Below are positions 35,083 through 44,787 of a DNA stretch of 64,000 nt, piece after piece (the first letter of the stretch is position 1; each line of letters begins with the position of its first letter). The stretch comes from JANQGH01 sp039819285 (GTDB taxonomy: Bacteria; Pseudomonadota; Alphaproteobacteria; DSM-16000; Inquilinaceae). Location of the stretch: NCBI GenBank assembly GCA_039819285.1, contig JBCBSH010000002.1, forward strand, positions 14,998 to 78,997, given 5' to 3'. The notes below the pieces were generated by a model. The model had not been told where the DNA came from and made no database searches. It saw only the letters and a list, made by a program, of their open reading frames with translations. The translations under genes and the position numbers were made by a program.

Positions 35083-36588
35083 ATGACCGAGACCGACGGG
35101 CCCCTGGTCGAGACGCGCGGCATCGCCAAGTCGTTCAGCGGCGTTGAGGTTTTGCACGGGATCGATCTCGATCTGCGGGCCGGCGAGGTCCATGCCCTGT
35201 TGGGCGAAAACGGTGCCGGCAAGTCGACCTACGCCAAGATCCTGGCCGGGGTCCATCGACCGACGCGGGGCGAGATCAAGCTGGCGAGTCGACCGGTCAC
35301 AATCGGCTCGCCCTTGGAGGGCCAGCGTCTCGGCATCACGCTGATCCACCAGGAACCTCTGTCGTTTCCCCACCTCACCGTCGCGGAAAACCTGTTTGTC
35401 GGCGGTGAGGAGACCGGCGTTCTGGGCCGCGTGCACTGGCGGCGCATGGCGTCGGAGGCGGAGCGGTTGATCGGCGCGCTGGGCGTCACCATCGATCCGC
35501 AGGCGGTCATGGCCGGCCTGTCGATCGCCGACCAGCAGATGGTCGAAATCGCCCGTGCGCTGGCGTCGGACACGCGGCTGATCATAATGGACGAACCGAC
35601 CGCGCCGCTGACGCCGCGCGAGGTGGCGACGCTGTTCGACATCGTGCGCCGTTTGAAGGAAGAGGGCCGGGCCATCGTCTTCATCAGTCACCGGCTGGAG
35701 GAGGTGCGCGCGCTTTGCGACCGGGTGACCGTGTTTCGCGATGGCGCCCTGATCTCGACCGCGCCGGTGGCCGACCTCACCGACGACGACATTATCCGCC
35801 TGATGATCGGCAGGCCATTGCAGGAATACCTGCACAAGGAGGTCGCGTCCCTGGGCGACGAGGCGCTGTCCGTCAACGGCCTGACCCGTGGCGGTGCGTT
35901 CACCGACATCTCCTTCAGTCTGCGCAAGGGCGAGGTGCTGGGGGTTGCCGGCCTTGTTGGTGCGGGGCGGACGGATGTGGCCCGCGCCATCTTCGGCATC
36001 GCACCGGCGGAGTCCGGTGAAATCCGCATCCACGGCAAGCCGACCACGATCGCCGAGCCGGACGATGCCATCGCCCACCGCATCGCCTATGTGCCCGAGG
36101 ATCGGGCGATCGCCGGCATCTTTCGCACCTTGTCGGTTGACCAGAACATCACGGCGGCGGCACCGGGTGCGATCGCAGCCGGCCCGTTCATCAGCCCACG
36201 GCGCGAGCGCGAAATTGCGGCTGACGCCATCGACCGGTTGAGCATTCGCCTTGCCTCCGTTCATCAGCCCATCGGCGAGCTTTCCGGCGGCAACCAGCAG
36301 AAGGCCATCCTCGCCCGCTGGCTGCAGACCGACCCGGAAATCCTGATCCTGGACGAGCCGACGCGCGGCATCGATGTCGGCGTGAAGGCGGAGTTCTATG
36401 ACCGCATCAATCAACTGGCGGCCGAGGGAAGGGCCGTGCTGCTGATCTCGTCGGATCTGCCGGAACTCTTGACCTTGGCGGACCGCATCCTGGTCATGTC
36501 CGAGGGGCGGCTGACCGGCGAGTTCAGCCGGGCGGAGGCCGATCAGGAGAAGATCATGCAGGCCGCCGTGCCCAGGAGTGCGGCATGA
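35083..36588 (+). CDS. Sugar ABC transporter ATP-binding protein (RbsA type)
   Basis: A 501-aa protein with two ATPase halves. The first has GENGAGKSTYAKIL, LSIADQQMVEIARAL and LIIMDEPTAPL. The second has the usual degenerate GLVGAGRTDVARAIFG, LSGGNQQKAILARWL and LILDEPTRGIDVG. It energises the two RbsC-type permeases. The start is the ATG at 35083, 14 bases after the lactonase stop. It overlaps the first permease by four bases. Confidence 0.92.
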   Translation: MTETDGPLVETRGIAKSFSGVEVLHGIDLDLRAGEVHALLGENGAGKSTYAKILAGVHRPTRGEIKLASRPVTIGSPLEGQRLGITLIHQEPLSFPHLTVAENLFVGGEETGVLGRVHWRRMASEAERLIGALGVTIDPQAVMAGLSIADQQMVEIARALASDTRLIIMDEPTAPLTPREVATLFDIVRRLKEEGRAIVFISHRLEEVRALCDRVTVFRDGALISTAPVADLTDDDIIRLMIGRPLQEYLHKEVASLGDEALSVNGLTRGGAFTDISFSLRKGEVLGVAGLVGAGRTDVARAIFGIAPAESGEIRIHGKPTTIAEPDDAIAHRIAYVPEDRAIAGIFRTLSVDQNITAAAPGAIAAGPFISPRREREIAADAIDRLSIRLASVHQPIGELSGGNQQKAILARWLQTDPEILILDEPTRGIDVGVKAEFYDRINQLAAEGRAVLLISSDLPELLTLADRILVMSEGRLTGEFSRAEADQEKIMQAAVPRSAA

Positions 36589-37571
36589 CCGCGCTCAGCC
36601 GACTGGTTCGGGCGCGCGAGGCCGGCCTCGTCGTCATGCTGGTGATCCTGGCGGTGGTGGTCGCGGCGATCCAGCCGCGTTTTCTCACGGTCGGAACGCT
36701 CGACATCATCCTGCTGGCCATCCCGCTGATCCTGGTCGCGGCGATGGGCCAGATGATGGTGATCGTCGCCCGCCATGTCGACCTGTCGATCGGTTCGATC
36801 CTGGGTTTCGCCTCGATCGCCGTCGGCATGATGTTCCGCGATATCCCGGAAATGCCGCTTTGGCTGGGTTTCATCCTGGCGATCGCGATCGGTGCCGGGC
36901 TTGGCTTCGTCAACGGGTTGGTCATCGCGCTGTTCCGGTTGCCGGCGATCATCGTGACGTTGGGCACGCTCAGCCTCTATCGGGGGCTGATTTTCATCCT
37001 GTCCGGCGGCCGCCAGGTTGATCCCAACCACATTCCCGAAGCGCTGATCCGCATGGCGCAAACCTCGCCCATCGGCGTGCCCTGGATCGTGATCATTGCC
37101 TTTCTGACCGCGCTGCTGGCTTACATCTTCTTGCGCCATCTGCGCCTGGGTCGCGAGATCTATGCCGCCGGCTCGAATCCGGACGCCGCCCGCCTGCGGG
37201 GCATTCGGGTCAATCGGGTGACCCTGGTCGTGTTCTCGCTGTCCGGCGCCATGGCGGGCCTCGCCGGCCTGATGTACGCCGCGCGCTTCGGCTATGTGAA
37301 CCCGGGCATCACCGGCGTCGGGTTCGAGTTGACGGTGATCGCTGCCGTCGTCATCGGCGGCGTTTCGATCAATGGCGGCATCGGCACGGTGCCGGGCGTC
37401 GTTTTGGGTGTGCTACTGCTCGGCGCGGTCAGCGTCGCGTTGCCGATCCTCGGCATCTCCGGCTTTTGGCAGGACGCGATCTACGGCGCCATCATCGTCA
37501 TCGCGCTGATCGTCGACGGCTCGGTCCGGGCCGGCGGCCTGGTCCGTCTGGTCACTGGGAGGGGCGGATGA
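36585..37571 (+). CDS. Sugar ABC transporter permease (RbsC type)
   Basis: A 328-aa permease with about eight transmembrane segments. Family landmarks are VIVARHVDLSIGSILGFASIAVGMMF, VNGLVIALFRLPAIIVTLGTLSLYRGL and AVVIGGVSINGGIGTVPGVVLGVLLLG. It is coupled by ATGA overlaps to the ATPase and to the second permease. Two different permeases, rather than a homodimer, match the rhamnose-type ABC systems of rhizobia. Confidence 0.92.
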   Translation: MTALSRLVRAREAGLVVMLVILAVVVAAIQPRFLTVGTLDIILLAIPLILVAAMGQMMVIVARHVDLSIGSILGFASIAVGMMFRDIPEMPLWLGFILAIAIGAGLGFVNGLVIALFRLPAIIVTLGTLSLYRGLIFILSGGRQVDPNHIPEALIRMAQTSPIGVPWIVIIAFLTALLAYIFLRHLRLGREIYAAGSNPDAARLRGIRVNRVTLVVFSLSGAMAGLAGLMYAARFGYVNPGITGVGFELTVIAAVVIGGVSINGGIGTVPGVVLGVLLLGAVSVALPILGISGFWQDAIYGAIIVIALIVDGSVRAGGLVRLVTGRGG

Positions 37572-38551
37572 GCGCGGCGGAAACCTTCGATGCTGCGAAG
37601 GCCAGGCCGCTATGGCATCGCATCGTCGTCCGGCCGGAGTCCGTCACCCTGCTGCTGCTGATCGGCGCGGTCTTCGTCAGTGCCTGGCTGTCGCCCTTCT
37701 TCGCCGACCTTCGTTTCGTCCTGGAATCGGCGACCTTCTACATAGAGTTCGGCATCATCGCGCTGATGCTGACCCTGGTGGTGGTTTCCGGCGAGATCGA
37801 TCTATCCGTGGCCGCGACCATGGCCCTGTCCGCATGCCTGTTCGGCATCGCCCATCGCGCCGGGCTCGGCATGCCGGTGGCGATCCTGATCGGGCTTGGT
37901 TCCGGTGCACTGATGGGCTTGTTCAACGGCGTGCTGGTGACGGTCTTCCGGCTGCCCTCGATCATCGCCACCATCGGCACGATGGTGCTTTATCGGGGCA
38001 TTGCCCAGGTGATCGCCGGCGACCGATCCGTCGGCGGCTTCCCCGACTGGTTCGTCGGCATCGACTTCATCGCCGTCGGCATCATGCCGGTGCCGGTCAT
38101 CATCTTCGTCGTTTTGGCGATCCTGCTCGGCCTGGTGCTGGGCAGCACGCTGTTCGGACGCCAGATCTACCAGACGGGCACCAACCCGATCGCTGCCAGG
38201 CACGCAGGCATCCGGGTCGGCCGGCTGAAGATGATCCTGTTCATCGCCTCCGGCCTGACCAGTGCGGTGGGTGGCCTATTAATGGCCTCGCGCCTGGGTG
38301 TCGTGCGCTACGACCTGGCGACCGGCGGTGAGCTTCAGGTCGTGCTGATCGTCATGCTCGGCGGCACCTACATCTTCGGCGGTCGCGGCACGATCGCCGG
38401 CACCTTCTTGGCCTTATGGCTGCTGATCATCATCCAGACGGGGATGACAGTGGCCAATATCGCCATTGAAGCCCAGCTAACGGTGCTGGGTCTGCTTCTA
38501 ATCCTCGCCATCATTTCGGCCAACGCGATCTATGCCGGCGGCCGACGATGA
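37568..38551 (+). CDS. Sugar ABC transporter permease (RbsC type), second subunit
   Basis: A 327-aa permease beginning MSAAETFDAAKARPLWHR. It has ALMLTLVVVSGEIDLSVAATMALSACLFG, FNGVLVTVFRLPSIIATIGTMVLYRGIAQVI and VLIVMLGGTYIFGGRGTIAGTFLALWLLI. It starts by ATGA overlap with the first permease; 49 bases separate it from the binding-protein gene. Confidence 0.92.
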   Translation: MSAAETFDAAKARPLWHRIVVRPESVTLLLLIGAVFVSAWLSPFFADLRFVLESATFYIEFGIIALMLTLVVVSGEIDLSVAATMALSACLFGIAHRAGLGMPVAILIGLGSGALMGLFNGVLVTVFRLPSIIATIGTMVLYRGIAQVIAGDRSVGGFPDWFVGIDFIAVGIMPVPVIIFVVLAILLGLVLGSTLFGRQIYQTGTNPIAARHAGIRVGRLKMILFIASGLTSAVGGLLMASRLGVVRYDLATGGELQVVLIVMLGGTYIFGGRGTIAGTFLALWLLIIIQTGMTVANIAIEAQLTVLGLLLILAIISANAIYAGGRR

Positions 38552-38600
38552 TGGGTGGGTTGGCATCATCAACAACGGATCACCGAAGGGAGAGAAGACC

Positions 38601-39599
38601 ATGAAGAAACTGATGTTGATCGCAAGCGCGGCCGCCATCGGCCTGATGGCCGGGGCCGCCACCGCCCAGGATCAGGTGGAGATCGTCTACATTCCGAAGA
38701 ATACGGGTAACCCGTACTTCGACAGCATCATCGGCGGCTTCGCCGATGCCTGCGCCGAGCTAGGCTGCAGCTTCACCACAGTGGCACCGGCAACCGCCGA
38801 GGCGACCTCGCAGATCCCGTTCATCACCGCACAGATCCAGCGCGGCGTTGACGTGATCGCGATCTCGCCGAACAGCCCGGATGCGCTGAACCAGGTGTTC
38901 GACCGGGCGCGGTCGCGCGGCATCCAGGTGCTGATCGTGAACTCCGACATTCCGGGCAGCGAGGATCATCGCGACGCGGCCATCCTGCCGGTCGATTTCA
39001 CCACCATCGGTCCGGCCCAGGTCGAGCTCTTGGGCTCCATGATCAACTATGACGGCGAGATCGCCATCCTGTCGGCCACGACGGACGCGCCCGACCAGAA
39101 TGTCTGGATCGCCGACATGCAGTCGGTGCTGGAGAGCGATTCGGCCTACGCGGATATGGATCTCGTCACCATCGCCTATGGCGACGACGACCCGCAGAAG
39201 TCGACGACGGAGGCCGAGGCGCTGCTGGCCAACTATCCCGACCTGGCGGGCATCATCTCGCCGACCACGGTGGGTGTCGCCGCCGCGGCTCAGGTCGTTG
39301 AGACGGCCGGACGGGCACCGGATCTGCAGGTCACGGGCCTGGGCACGCCCAACCAGATGCGCCGGTTCATCGAGAACGGCACGGTCGAGGCGTTTCAGCT
39401 TTGGAGCCCGTACAATCAGGGCTTGCTGGCCGCGCACTTCGCCATGGGGGTGAATGACGGCTCGATCACCAATGAACCGGGCCAGACCTTCGACGTGCCG
39501 AACCTCGGCACCATCACGATCGGCGACGACAATGTGATCCTGACCCAGGATCAGCCGACCACGTTCAACGCCGAGAACATCGACGACTTTAACTTCTGA
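38601..39599 (+). CDS. Sugar ABC transporter substrate-binding protein (rhamnose RhaS-like)
   Basis: A 332-aa periplasmic binding protein of the RbsB/type-I fold. It has a signal peptide (LMLIASAAAIGLMAGAATA, cut before QDQ). EIVYIPKNTGNPYFDSIIGGFADACAELGCSFTTVAP and RGVDVIAISPNSPDALNQVFDRARSRGIQVLIVNSDI resemble rhamnose-binding RhaS/AI-2-type proteins. The ATG at 38601 follows AAGGGAGAGAAG. A hairpin at 39606-39635 separates it from the dehydratase. Confidence 0.88.
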   Translation: MKKLMLIASAAAIGLMAGAATAQDQVEIVYIPKNTGNPYFDSIIGGFADACAELGCSFTTVAPATAEATSQIPFITAQIQRGVDVIAISPNSPDALNQVFDRARSRGIQVLIVNSDIPGSEDHRDAAILPVDFTTIGPAQVELLGSMINYDGEIAILSATTDAPDQNVWIADMQSVLESDSAYADMDLVTIAYGDDDPQKSTTEAEALLANYPDLAGIISPTTVGVAAAAQVVETAGRAPDLQVTGLGTPNQMRRFIENGTVEAFQLWSPYNQGLLAAHFAMGVNDGSITNEPGQTFDVPNLGTITIGDDNVILTQDQPTTFNAENIDDFNF

Positions 39600-39605
39600 T
39601 CCCCT

Positions 39606-39635
39606 GTGCCTGGGCGACGCCGGTCGTCCAGGCAC
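39606..39635 (+). terminator. Hairpin after the sugar-binding-protein gene
   Basis: A 13-bp stem (39606-39618 with 39623-39635, one G-U pair) closed by a four-base loop starts six bases after the stop codon. Only CCCCTTCTCTTA follows, not a strong T-run. It is probably a partial terminator or a 3'-end stabiliser that raises binding-protein output over the downstream enzymes. Confidence 0.6.
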
Positions 39636-39656
39636 CCCTTCTCTTAGGACCGCTTA

Positions 39657-40847
39657 ATGAACAGATTCCGCATCGCCGACATTCGCGCCCATGTCATTGA
39701 GCAAAGCGGCTCGGGCGGCGACTATCACGATCAGGCCGAGGGCCACTGGCTGATCGACAGCCTGATCGCCAACCCGATGTCCGGCTATGCGGACTACAAG
39801 GCCTCGCGCACAAGTTGGGGCATCGCCGTTCTCGGCAGCATCCTGATCGAGGTCGAGACCGAGGACGGCACCATCGGTGTGGCCACCGGATTGGGTGGCC
39901 CGCCCGCCTGCTTCATGGTCGAACGCCATTTCCGCCGGTTTTTGATCGGCGCCGATATCCGCGACGTGGCCCTGTTATGGGACCAGATGTACCGGGCCAG
40001 CATGCCCTACGGCCGCAAGGGCGTGACGCTGGCGGCGATCAGTGTCGTCGATCTGGCCCTCTGGGACGCGGTCGGCCTGGTGCGGAGCGAGCCGGTCTAC
40101 AGGATGATTGGCGGCGCGACCAAGCCTGACATCCCGCTCTATTGCACCGGGCCCCGGCCCGATCTCGCGCGCGAGATGGGCTTTTGGGGCGGCAAGGTGC
40201 CGCTGCCGCACGGTCCCGGCGATGGTGCAGAGGGCCTGCGCGCCAACCGTGCCTTCCTGGCTGACCACCGCAGCAAGGCCGGACCCGACTTCCCGTTGAT
40301 GGTCGACTGCTACATGTCCCTGACCGTGCCGTACGCCGTCGATCTGGCCGAGACGGTGCGCGATCTCGGCATCTATTGGCTGGAGGAGGTCTTGCCGCCC
40401 GACGATTTCGACGGCCACACGCTTTTGAAGCAGCGGGTGCCGTGGATGCGCTGGACCACGGGCGAGCACGAATACACCCGCTATGGCTTTCGCAAGCTGA
40501 TCGAAACCCGGTCGGTCGACATTCTGCAGCCCGATATGATGTGGCTCGGCGGCCTGACCGAGGCGCTACGCGTTTCGGCCATGGCGGCTGCCTACGACAT
40601 TCCCGTCGTGCCCCATGGCAGTGGTGCCTACAGTTATCACTTCGTCATGGCCCAGCCGCATTCGGCGTTTTGCGAGTATCTGATCTCCAGCCCGGCCGGC
40701 GACGCGATTGAGCCTGTCTTCGGCGATCTGTTCGAGGGCGAGATCCTGCCGGAGAACGGTCGCATCCATCCGGGCGATGCGCCCGGCTTCGGGCTGACGT
40801 TGAACCGGGACACGGTCCGGCTGAACCGGCCTTATGCCGAATCCTGA
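39657..40847 (+). CDS. L-rhamnonate dehydratase-like enolase-superfamily enzyme
   Basis: A 396-aa mandelate-racemase-type enzyme. The N-terminal segment GGDYHDQAEGHWLIDSLIANPMSGYADYKASRTSWG is strongly like L-rhamnonate dehydratase. Metal ligands are placed as MVDCYMSL (Asp), WLEEVLPPDD (Glu) and TTGEHEYTRYG (Glu); the general acid/base His is in VVPHGSGAYSYHF. Expected reaction: L-rhamnonate to 2-keto-3-deoxy-L-rhamnonate. It lies between the transporter and an SDR in the same operon, which supports the call. A related 6-deoxysugar acid is possible. Confidence 0.85.
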   Translation: MNRFRIADIRAHVIEQSGSGGDYHDQAEGHWLIDSLIANPMSGYADYKASRTSWGIAVLGSILIEVETEDGTIGVATGLGGPPACFMVERHFRRFLIGADIRDVALLWDQMYRASMPYGRKGVTLAAISVVDLALWDAVGLVRSEPVYRMIGGATKPDIPLYCTGPRPDLAREMGFWGGKVPLPHGPGDGAEGLRANRAFLADHRSKAGPDFPLMVDCYMSLTVPYAVDLAETVRDLGIYWLEEVLPPDDFDGHTLLKQRVPWMRWTTGEHEYTRYGFRKLIETRSVDILQPDMMWLGGLTEALRVSAMAAAYDIPVVPHGSGAYSYHFVMAQPHSAFCEYLISSPAGDAIEPVFGDLFEGEILPENGRIHPGDAPGFGLTLNRDTVRLNRPYAES

Positions 40848-40873
40848 CCCAGGCCCCTTAAGGAAAGACAGTC

Positions 40874-41626
40874 ATGAACCAGTTGGACCTCGACGGTCGC
40901 GTCGCGATCGTCACCGGCGGCGCCCAAGGCATTGGCCTGGCGATCGGCGAACGCATTCTGGCCTCCGGCGGCAAGGTCAGCCTTTGGGACCGGGACGCGC
41001 CGTTGTTGACCAAGACGATTGCCGACCTCGCGGCAGGAGATGCGGTCGACGGTACGGAGGTGGACATCGCCGATCTCGCCTCGGTCGAGGCTGCGACGAA
41101 GGCCACGGTCGACCGTTTCGGCCGGATCGACATTCTGATCAACAACGCCGCCATCGTCGGCCCGAACGCACCGACCTGGGAATATCCAGCCGACGCCTTC
41201 GCCGACGTCGTGCGCATCGGCCTGAACGGCACGTTCCATTGCTGTCGCGCGGTCGTGCCGCACATGGTCGACCAGAACTACGGGCGCATCGTCAATGTCA
41301 GCTCGGTCGCCGGTAAGGAGGGCAACCCGAACGCCGTCGCCTACAGCTCCATGAAGGCCGGCGTCATCGCGCTGACCAAGTCGCTCGGCAAGGAACTGGC
41401 CTCCCACGACATCTCGGTGAACTGCGTCACACCGGCCGTTGCCAAAACCGCGATGGGCATGAGCCAGAAGCCGGAGCACATCGCCTACATCCTGTCGAAG
41501 GTGCCCCGCGGGCGCATGCTGGAACTCGACGAAGCCGCCGCCATGGTCTGCTGGCTGGCGAGCGAAGAGAACTCGTTCACCACTGCCGCTGTCTTCGACC
41601 TGAGTGGCGGCCGCGCGACCTATTGA
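40874..41626 (+). CDS. SDR oxidoreductase, probable 2-keto-3-deoxy-sugar-acid dehydrogenase
   Basis: A 250-aa SDR. TGGAQGIG is the cofactor motif, NNAAIVGP follows, then NVSSVAGKEGNPNAVAYSSMKAGV supplies Ser and YxxxK. It is the last gene of the operon, 26 bases after the dehydratase. In the non-phosphorylative rhamnose route an SDR oxidises either L-rhamnose (C1) or 2-keto-3-deoxyrhamnonate (C4); sequence alone does not decide. The following hydrolase or aldolase of that route is not in the window. Confidence 0.82.
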   Translation: MNQLDLDGRVAIVTGGAQGIGLAIGERILASGGKVSLWDRDAPLLTKTIADLAAGDAVDGTEVDIADLASVEAATKATVDRFGRIDILINNAAIVGPNAPTWEYPADAFADVVRIGLNGTFHCCRAVVPHMVDQNYGRIVNVSSVAGKEGNPNAVAYSSMKAGVIALTKSLGKELASHDISVNCVTPAVAKTAMGMSQKPEHIAYILSKVPRGRMLELDEAAAMVCWLASEENSFTTAAVFDLSGGRATY

Positions 41627-41775
41627 GGCCGCACGTGTCGGCACCATAGAATTTTGTCGATATTTTGTGCTGATTGAGGAGATATCCGTAATAAATTTGT
41701 GATCGCGCCAGAGTTCCGACGGAATCGGGCCAGACCCTCGCCCAACGATAATCAAAACATGATGGGGGACGGGTC

Positions 41776-43311
41776 ATGGCGCGTCGGGGGATCACACACA
41801 CATCGGTTTTGGCTTTGGCGGTCTTCTCGGCAGGTGTCGCGGTAACCCGTTCCCTCGCCGAGGAGCCGTCGCCAGTCGATCAGGATCTGCTGAATGAAAT
41901 GGTCGCGCACGACCCGGGCGAGGCGTTCATCTATGCGTTCGACGCGGGCGACGAGCTCACCGAGGCGACATTCACCAGCGAGCGGGGCGTGGGCGCCTAT
42001 GTCGGCGAACTTCTGCGCTTCACCAGGATGCCGCGACCAGACCTCACGGGACCCGGCGAGTGGTCCCAGCATTTGCCGATGCGCGAGGGCGGCCCAAACG
42101 CGACCTCGTGCATCTCCTGCCACAGCGTGCCGACCGCCAATGGTGCTGGAGGCGTGGCGCTGAACGTTCTGGTCGATCCGCTGCATATCGGCGAGCCGGC
42201 CCAGTATTTGGAGCGCAACACGCTGCATCTGTTCGCGCTTGGCGCCGTCCAGCGGCTGGCGGAAGAAATGACCAGCGATTTGCAGGGGCAGCGCGAAGCT
42301 CTGGAGACGCGGGTCTGCGAATCCGGCGAACCGGACGTTCAGGCGTTGATCGCCAATGGCGTCGCGTTTGGGGTGATCGGGGCAGAGCGCGTTGCCGAGG
42401 CGCCGTGCGAGATTGCCTTTGTCACCACCGGCATCGAAGGCGTCGATGAGGACCTGGTGATCCGCCCGTTTGGCTGGAAGGGGACGCACGCGACCATTCG
42501 GGCTTTCACGCGCGGCGCGGCCCACAACGAACTCGGCATGCAGGCGGTCGAACTGATCGGCGACGCGGATGGGGACTTCGACGGTGTCACGAACGAGCTG
42601 ACGGTTGGCGACCTAACCGCGCTTGCCATCTACATGGCCGCGCTGGAGCGGCCGACAAGCCTGGTTGAGCTGGCCGATCACGGCATCGTCGAACTGGAGG
42701 ACGAGCAGCGCAGCGCCATCATGCGTGGAGAGCAGGCCTTTGCCGATGCCGGCTGTGGCTCCTGTCATGTGCCGTCCATGACCTTGCGCGATCCAATGTT
42801 TCAGGAACCCAGCGCGCATCCCAACTTTGGCGAGGCGGTCCTGCCGAATGGAGACGAGGCGGCGGCCCATGGGCTGCACGCCGCCCGTCCGGTTTCATTC
42901 GATCTGACCGCCGACCAGCCCAACAACCGGATCGAATTGGCCGACGGCAGCGTCGTGCATCTGGGCGCCTTCGAGCGCACCGAGAATGGCGGCGCATTGA
43001 TCCGCTGGTACAGCGATTTCAGGCGCCACGAGATGGGACCGGCGCTCGCGGACCCTGTTGACGCGTTCGGCATCGGCGCCTCGGTCTGGCCGACGCGGTC
43101 GCTTGCCGGGGTGGGCTCGACGGGCCCGTGGCTGCACAACGGCCATGCCACGACCTTGCATGAGGCGATCATTGCCCATGGCGGCGAGGCGGCCGCCAGC
43201 CGCGATGCCTATCTCGCATTGTCGGCGGAGGAGCGCGCCAATCTGGTCGCCTTCCTGGAAAACCTGGTGATCTACACCGATCCCCACGCGGAGGAAGAAG
43301 ACGACCCCTGA
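41776..43311 (+). CDS. Periplasmic di-heme oxidoreductase (DUF1111 / cytochrome c peroxidase-like)
   Basis: A 511-aa exported c-type cytochrome. The N-terminus has a basic start and hydrophobic SVLALAVFSAGVAV segment with a cut before EEPSP. Two haem sites are present, CISCH at residues 112-116 and CGSCH at 327-331. DADGDFDGVTNE near residue 263 is an EF-hand-like calcium loop common in the family. VWPTRSLAGVGSTGPWLHNGHATTLHEAIIAHGGEA near the C-terminus is the conserved DUF1111 tail. The electron partner is unknown. The 150-base AT-rich gap upstream suggests its own promoter. GGGGGACGGG precedes the ATG. Confidence 0.87.
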   Translation: MARRGITHTSVLALAVFSAGVAVTRSLAEEPSPVDQDLLNEMVAHDPGEAFIYAFDAGDELTEATFTSERGVGAYVGELLRFTRMPRPDLTGPGEWSQHLPMREGGPNATSCISCHSVPTANGAGGVALNVLVDPLHIGEPAQYLERNTLHLFALGAVQRLAEEMTSDLQGQREALETRVCESGEPDVQALIANGVAFGVIGAERVAEAPCEIAFVTTGIEGVDEDLVIRPFGWKGTHATIRAFTRGAAHNELGMQAVELIGDADGDFDGVTNELTVGDLTALAIYMAALERPTSLVELADHGIVELEDEQRSAIMRGEQAFADAGCGSCHVPSMTLRDPMFQEPSAHPNFGEAVLPNGDEAAAHGLHAARPVSFDLTADQPNNRIELADGSVVHLGAFERTENGGALIRWYSDFRRHEMGPALADPVDAFGIGASVWPTRSLAGVGSTGPWLHNGHATTLHEAIIAHGGEAAASRDAYLALSAEERANLVAFLENLVIYTDPHAEEEDDP

Positions 43312-43372
43312 TGCAGGCGAGACCTACCCTGTCTTGCTTGATCGCACCGCGACCGGGCGCAGTGTCTGCGTC

Positions 43373-44773
43373 TCAGGCGGCCGCGCGGCCGGCTCCGCCG
43401 ATAATCCGTGCGATCACGGCGCGGCCGCTGTGAACCGCGCCCTCGACATAGCCCCAGAACCGATCGTCGATTTCCGCGCCGGCGAACCGGACCCTTCCGC
43501 CCCAGGCGGCGAGACGCGCGACTGCGTCGGGATTACCGCCCGCGCGAACAAACGCATTGTACCCACCGCCGGACCACGGGTGGTCCACCCAGACTGCTTC
43601 GGCGATCTCGCGCGGTGCCCGGGTCTGGTCGCCGAAAGCCTCGCTCAGACGCCGTAACAGCCGGGCTTGCCGCTCGCTTTTGGGCAAGGCCGCCCATTTC
43701 CGCGCCAGAGGCCCGCCTTGAAACGCGACCAGTCGGGGCGGCGACCCGTCGTCGAGACTACCGTCCATGACCGCCAGGCCAGGCGGATCGGCGAAGGTTG
43801 CCGACCCGCTGAAACCCCCCAGCCGCCAAAACGGGGTGTCGAAGACGAGCAGCGTCTTGATCATGTCGCCGGCGCGGAATGAGGATAGAAGCCCGACGAG
43901 GTCGTCGGCGTCGGGCATGTCGAACGTTATTTTCGTAGCCACAGTGGGCGGAACGGCAACGACGACGGCATCGGCCGTCCAGGAGCCGGCGTCCGTCGTC
44001 GCCTCGACCCGTTTTGACAAGTGCCGGATATGCCGCACAGGTGCACCCAAGCGCGGCGTTCGGCGCAGGCTGGAGGCGAGCTGGTCGATGATCATGACCA
44101 TGCCCCGCGAGAAGTGGAATTCGGCGTCGTCCCGCTCCGACGCGTAGCGTGCGAAGAGATCTCTGACGGCATGTGCGTTGATCTCCTCGGGCGGACCACC
44201 AAGGATCTCGGAGAAGAGGGAGAACGCGATGGCATGCTCCTCCGGCGACAAGAGCAAGGCGCGCAGGGCTGCCGCGAGGCTGTCTCGGTGGAAGGGCTGC
44301 TTTTCAACCAGCAGCTTTAAGCCGCGCCCGGCCTCGCCGACGCTCTCCCAGGGCGTATTCCACCATTTCCACTTCAGCCGCAGCGCGCGCAACGCCTCGC
44401 CGAAACTGTCCCAGCTAACCACCTGCTCTTCCAACAACTCATAGATCTCTTCGACCGATATCAGGTCTTCAGCGCGCAAGGCTTCCTCGCCGACCATACA
44501 CAGGTAGATCCCGCCCCGTGCAACCGGCGCCGGATGCAGGCCCGCCTGGGCCGCGACCTCAAGGACGGCGCCCATGTCGCCGTTCACCAATTGCGCGCCC
44601 TCGTCGAACACGCCGCCGCTTTCCAGCGGTACCGTCCGAACGCGGCCGCCCAGGCGATCCTGCGCCTCCAGCACTTGGCAGGTGAGGCCCGCCTGTTCCG
44701 CCGCAACGGCCGCGGCAAGGCCTGCCGCGCCGCCACCGACGACAAGCACGTTGACATCGTTCGTCTGCTTCAT
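43373..44773 (-). CDS. FAD-dependent amine oxidase-like oxidoreductase
   Basis: A 466-aa flavoprotein of the monoamine-oxidase fold. It has the N-terminal dinucleotide motif NVLVVGGGAAGLAAAVAAEQAGLTCQVLEAQDRLGGRVRTV. The C-terminal FAD-contact segment reads VRFAGAEIDDRFWGYVEGAVHSGRAVIARI, preceded by DHPWSGGGYNAF. The substrate is probably an amine or imine. The start at MKQTNDVNV keeps the operator out of the coding region; the frame is open 15 codons further. It is divergent from TetR at 44858 and likely repressed by it. Confidence 0.85.
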   Translation of the reverse strand: MKQTNDVNVLVVGGGAAGLAAAVAAEQAGLTCQVLEAQDRLGGRVRTVPLESGGVFDEGAQLVNGDMGAVLEVAAQAGLHPAPVARGGIYLCMVGEEALRAEDLISVEEIYELLEEQVVSWDSFGEALRALRLKWKWWNTPWESVGEAGRGLKLLVEKQPFHRDSLAAALRALLLSPEEHAIAFSLFSEILGGPPEEINAHAVRDLFARYASERDDAEFHFSRGMVMIIDQLASSLRRTPRLGAPVRHIRHLSKRVEATTDAGSWTADAVVVAVPPTVATKITFDMPDADDLVGLLSSFRAGDMIKTLLVFDTPFWRLGGFSGSATFADPPGLAVMDGSLDDGSPPRLVAFQGGPLARKWAALPKSERQARLLRRLSEAFGDQTRAPREIAEAVWVDHPWSGGGYNAFVRAGGNPDAVARLAAWGGRVRFAGAEIDDRFWGYVEGAVHSGRAVIARIIGGAGRAAA

Positions 44774-44787
44774 GACATTCACTGAGT

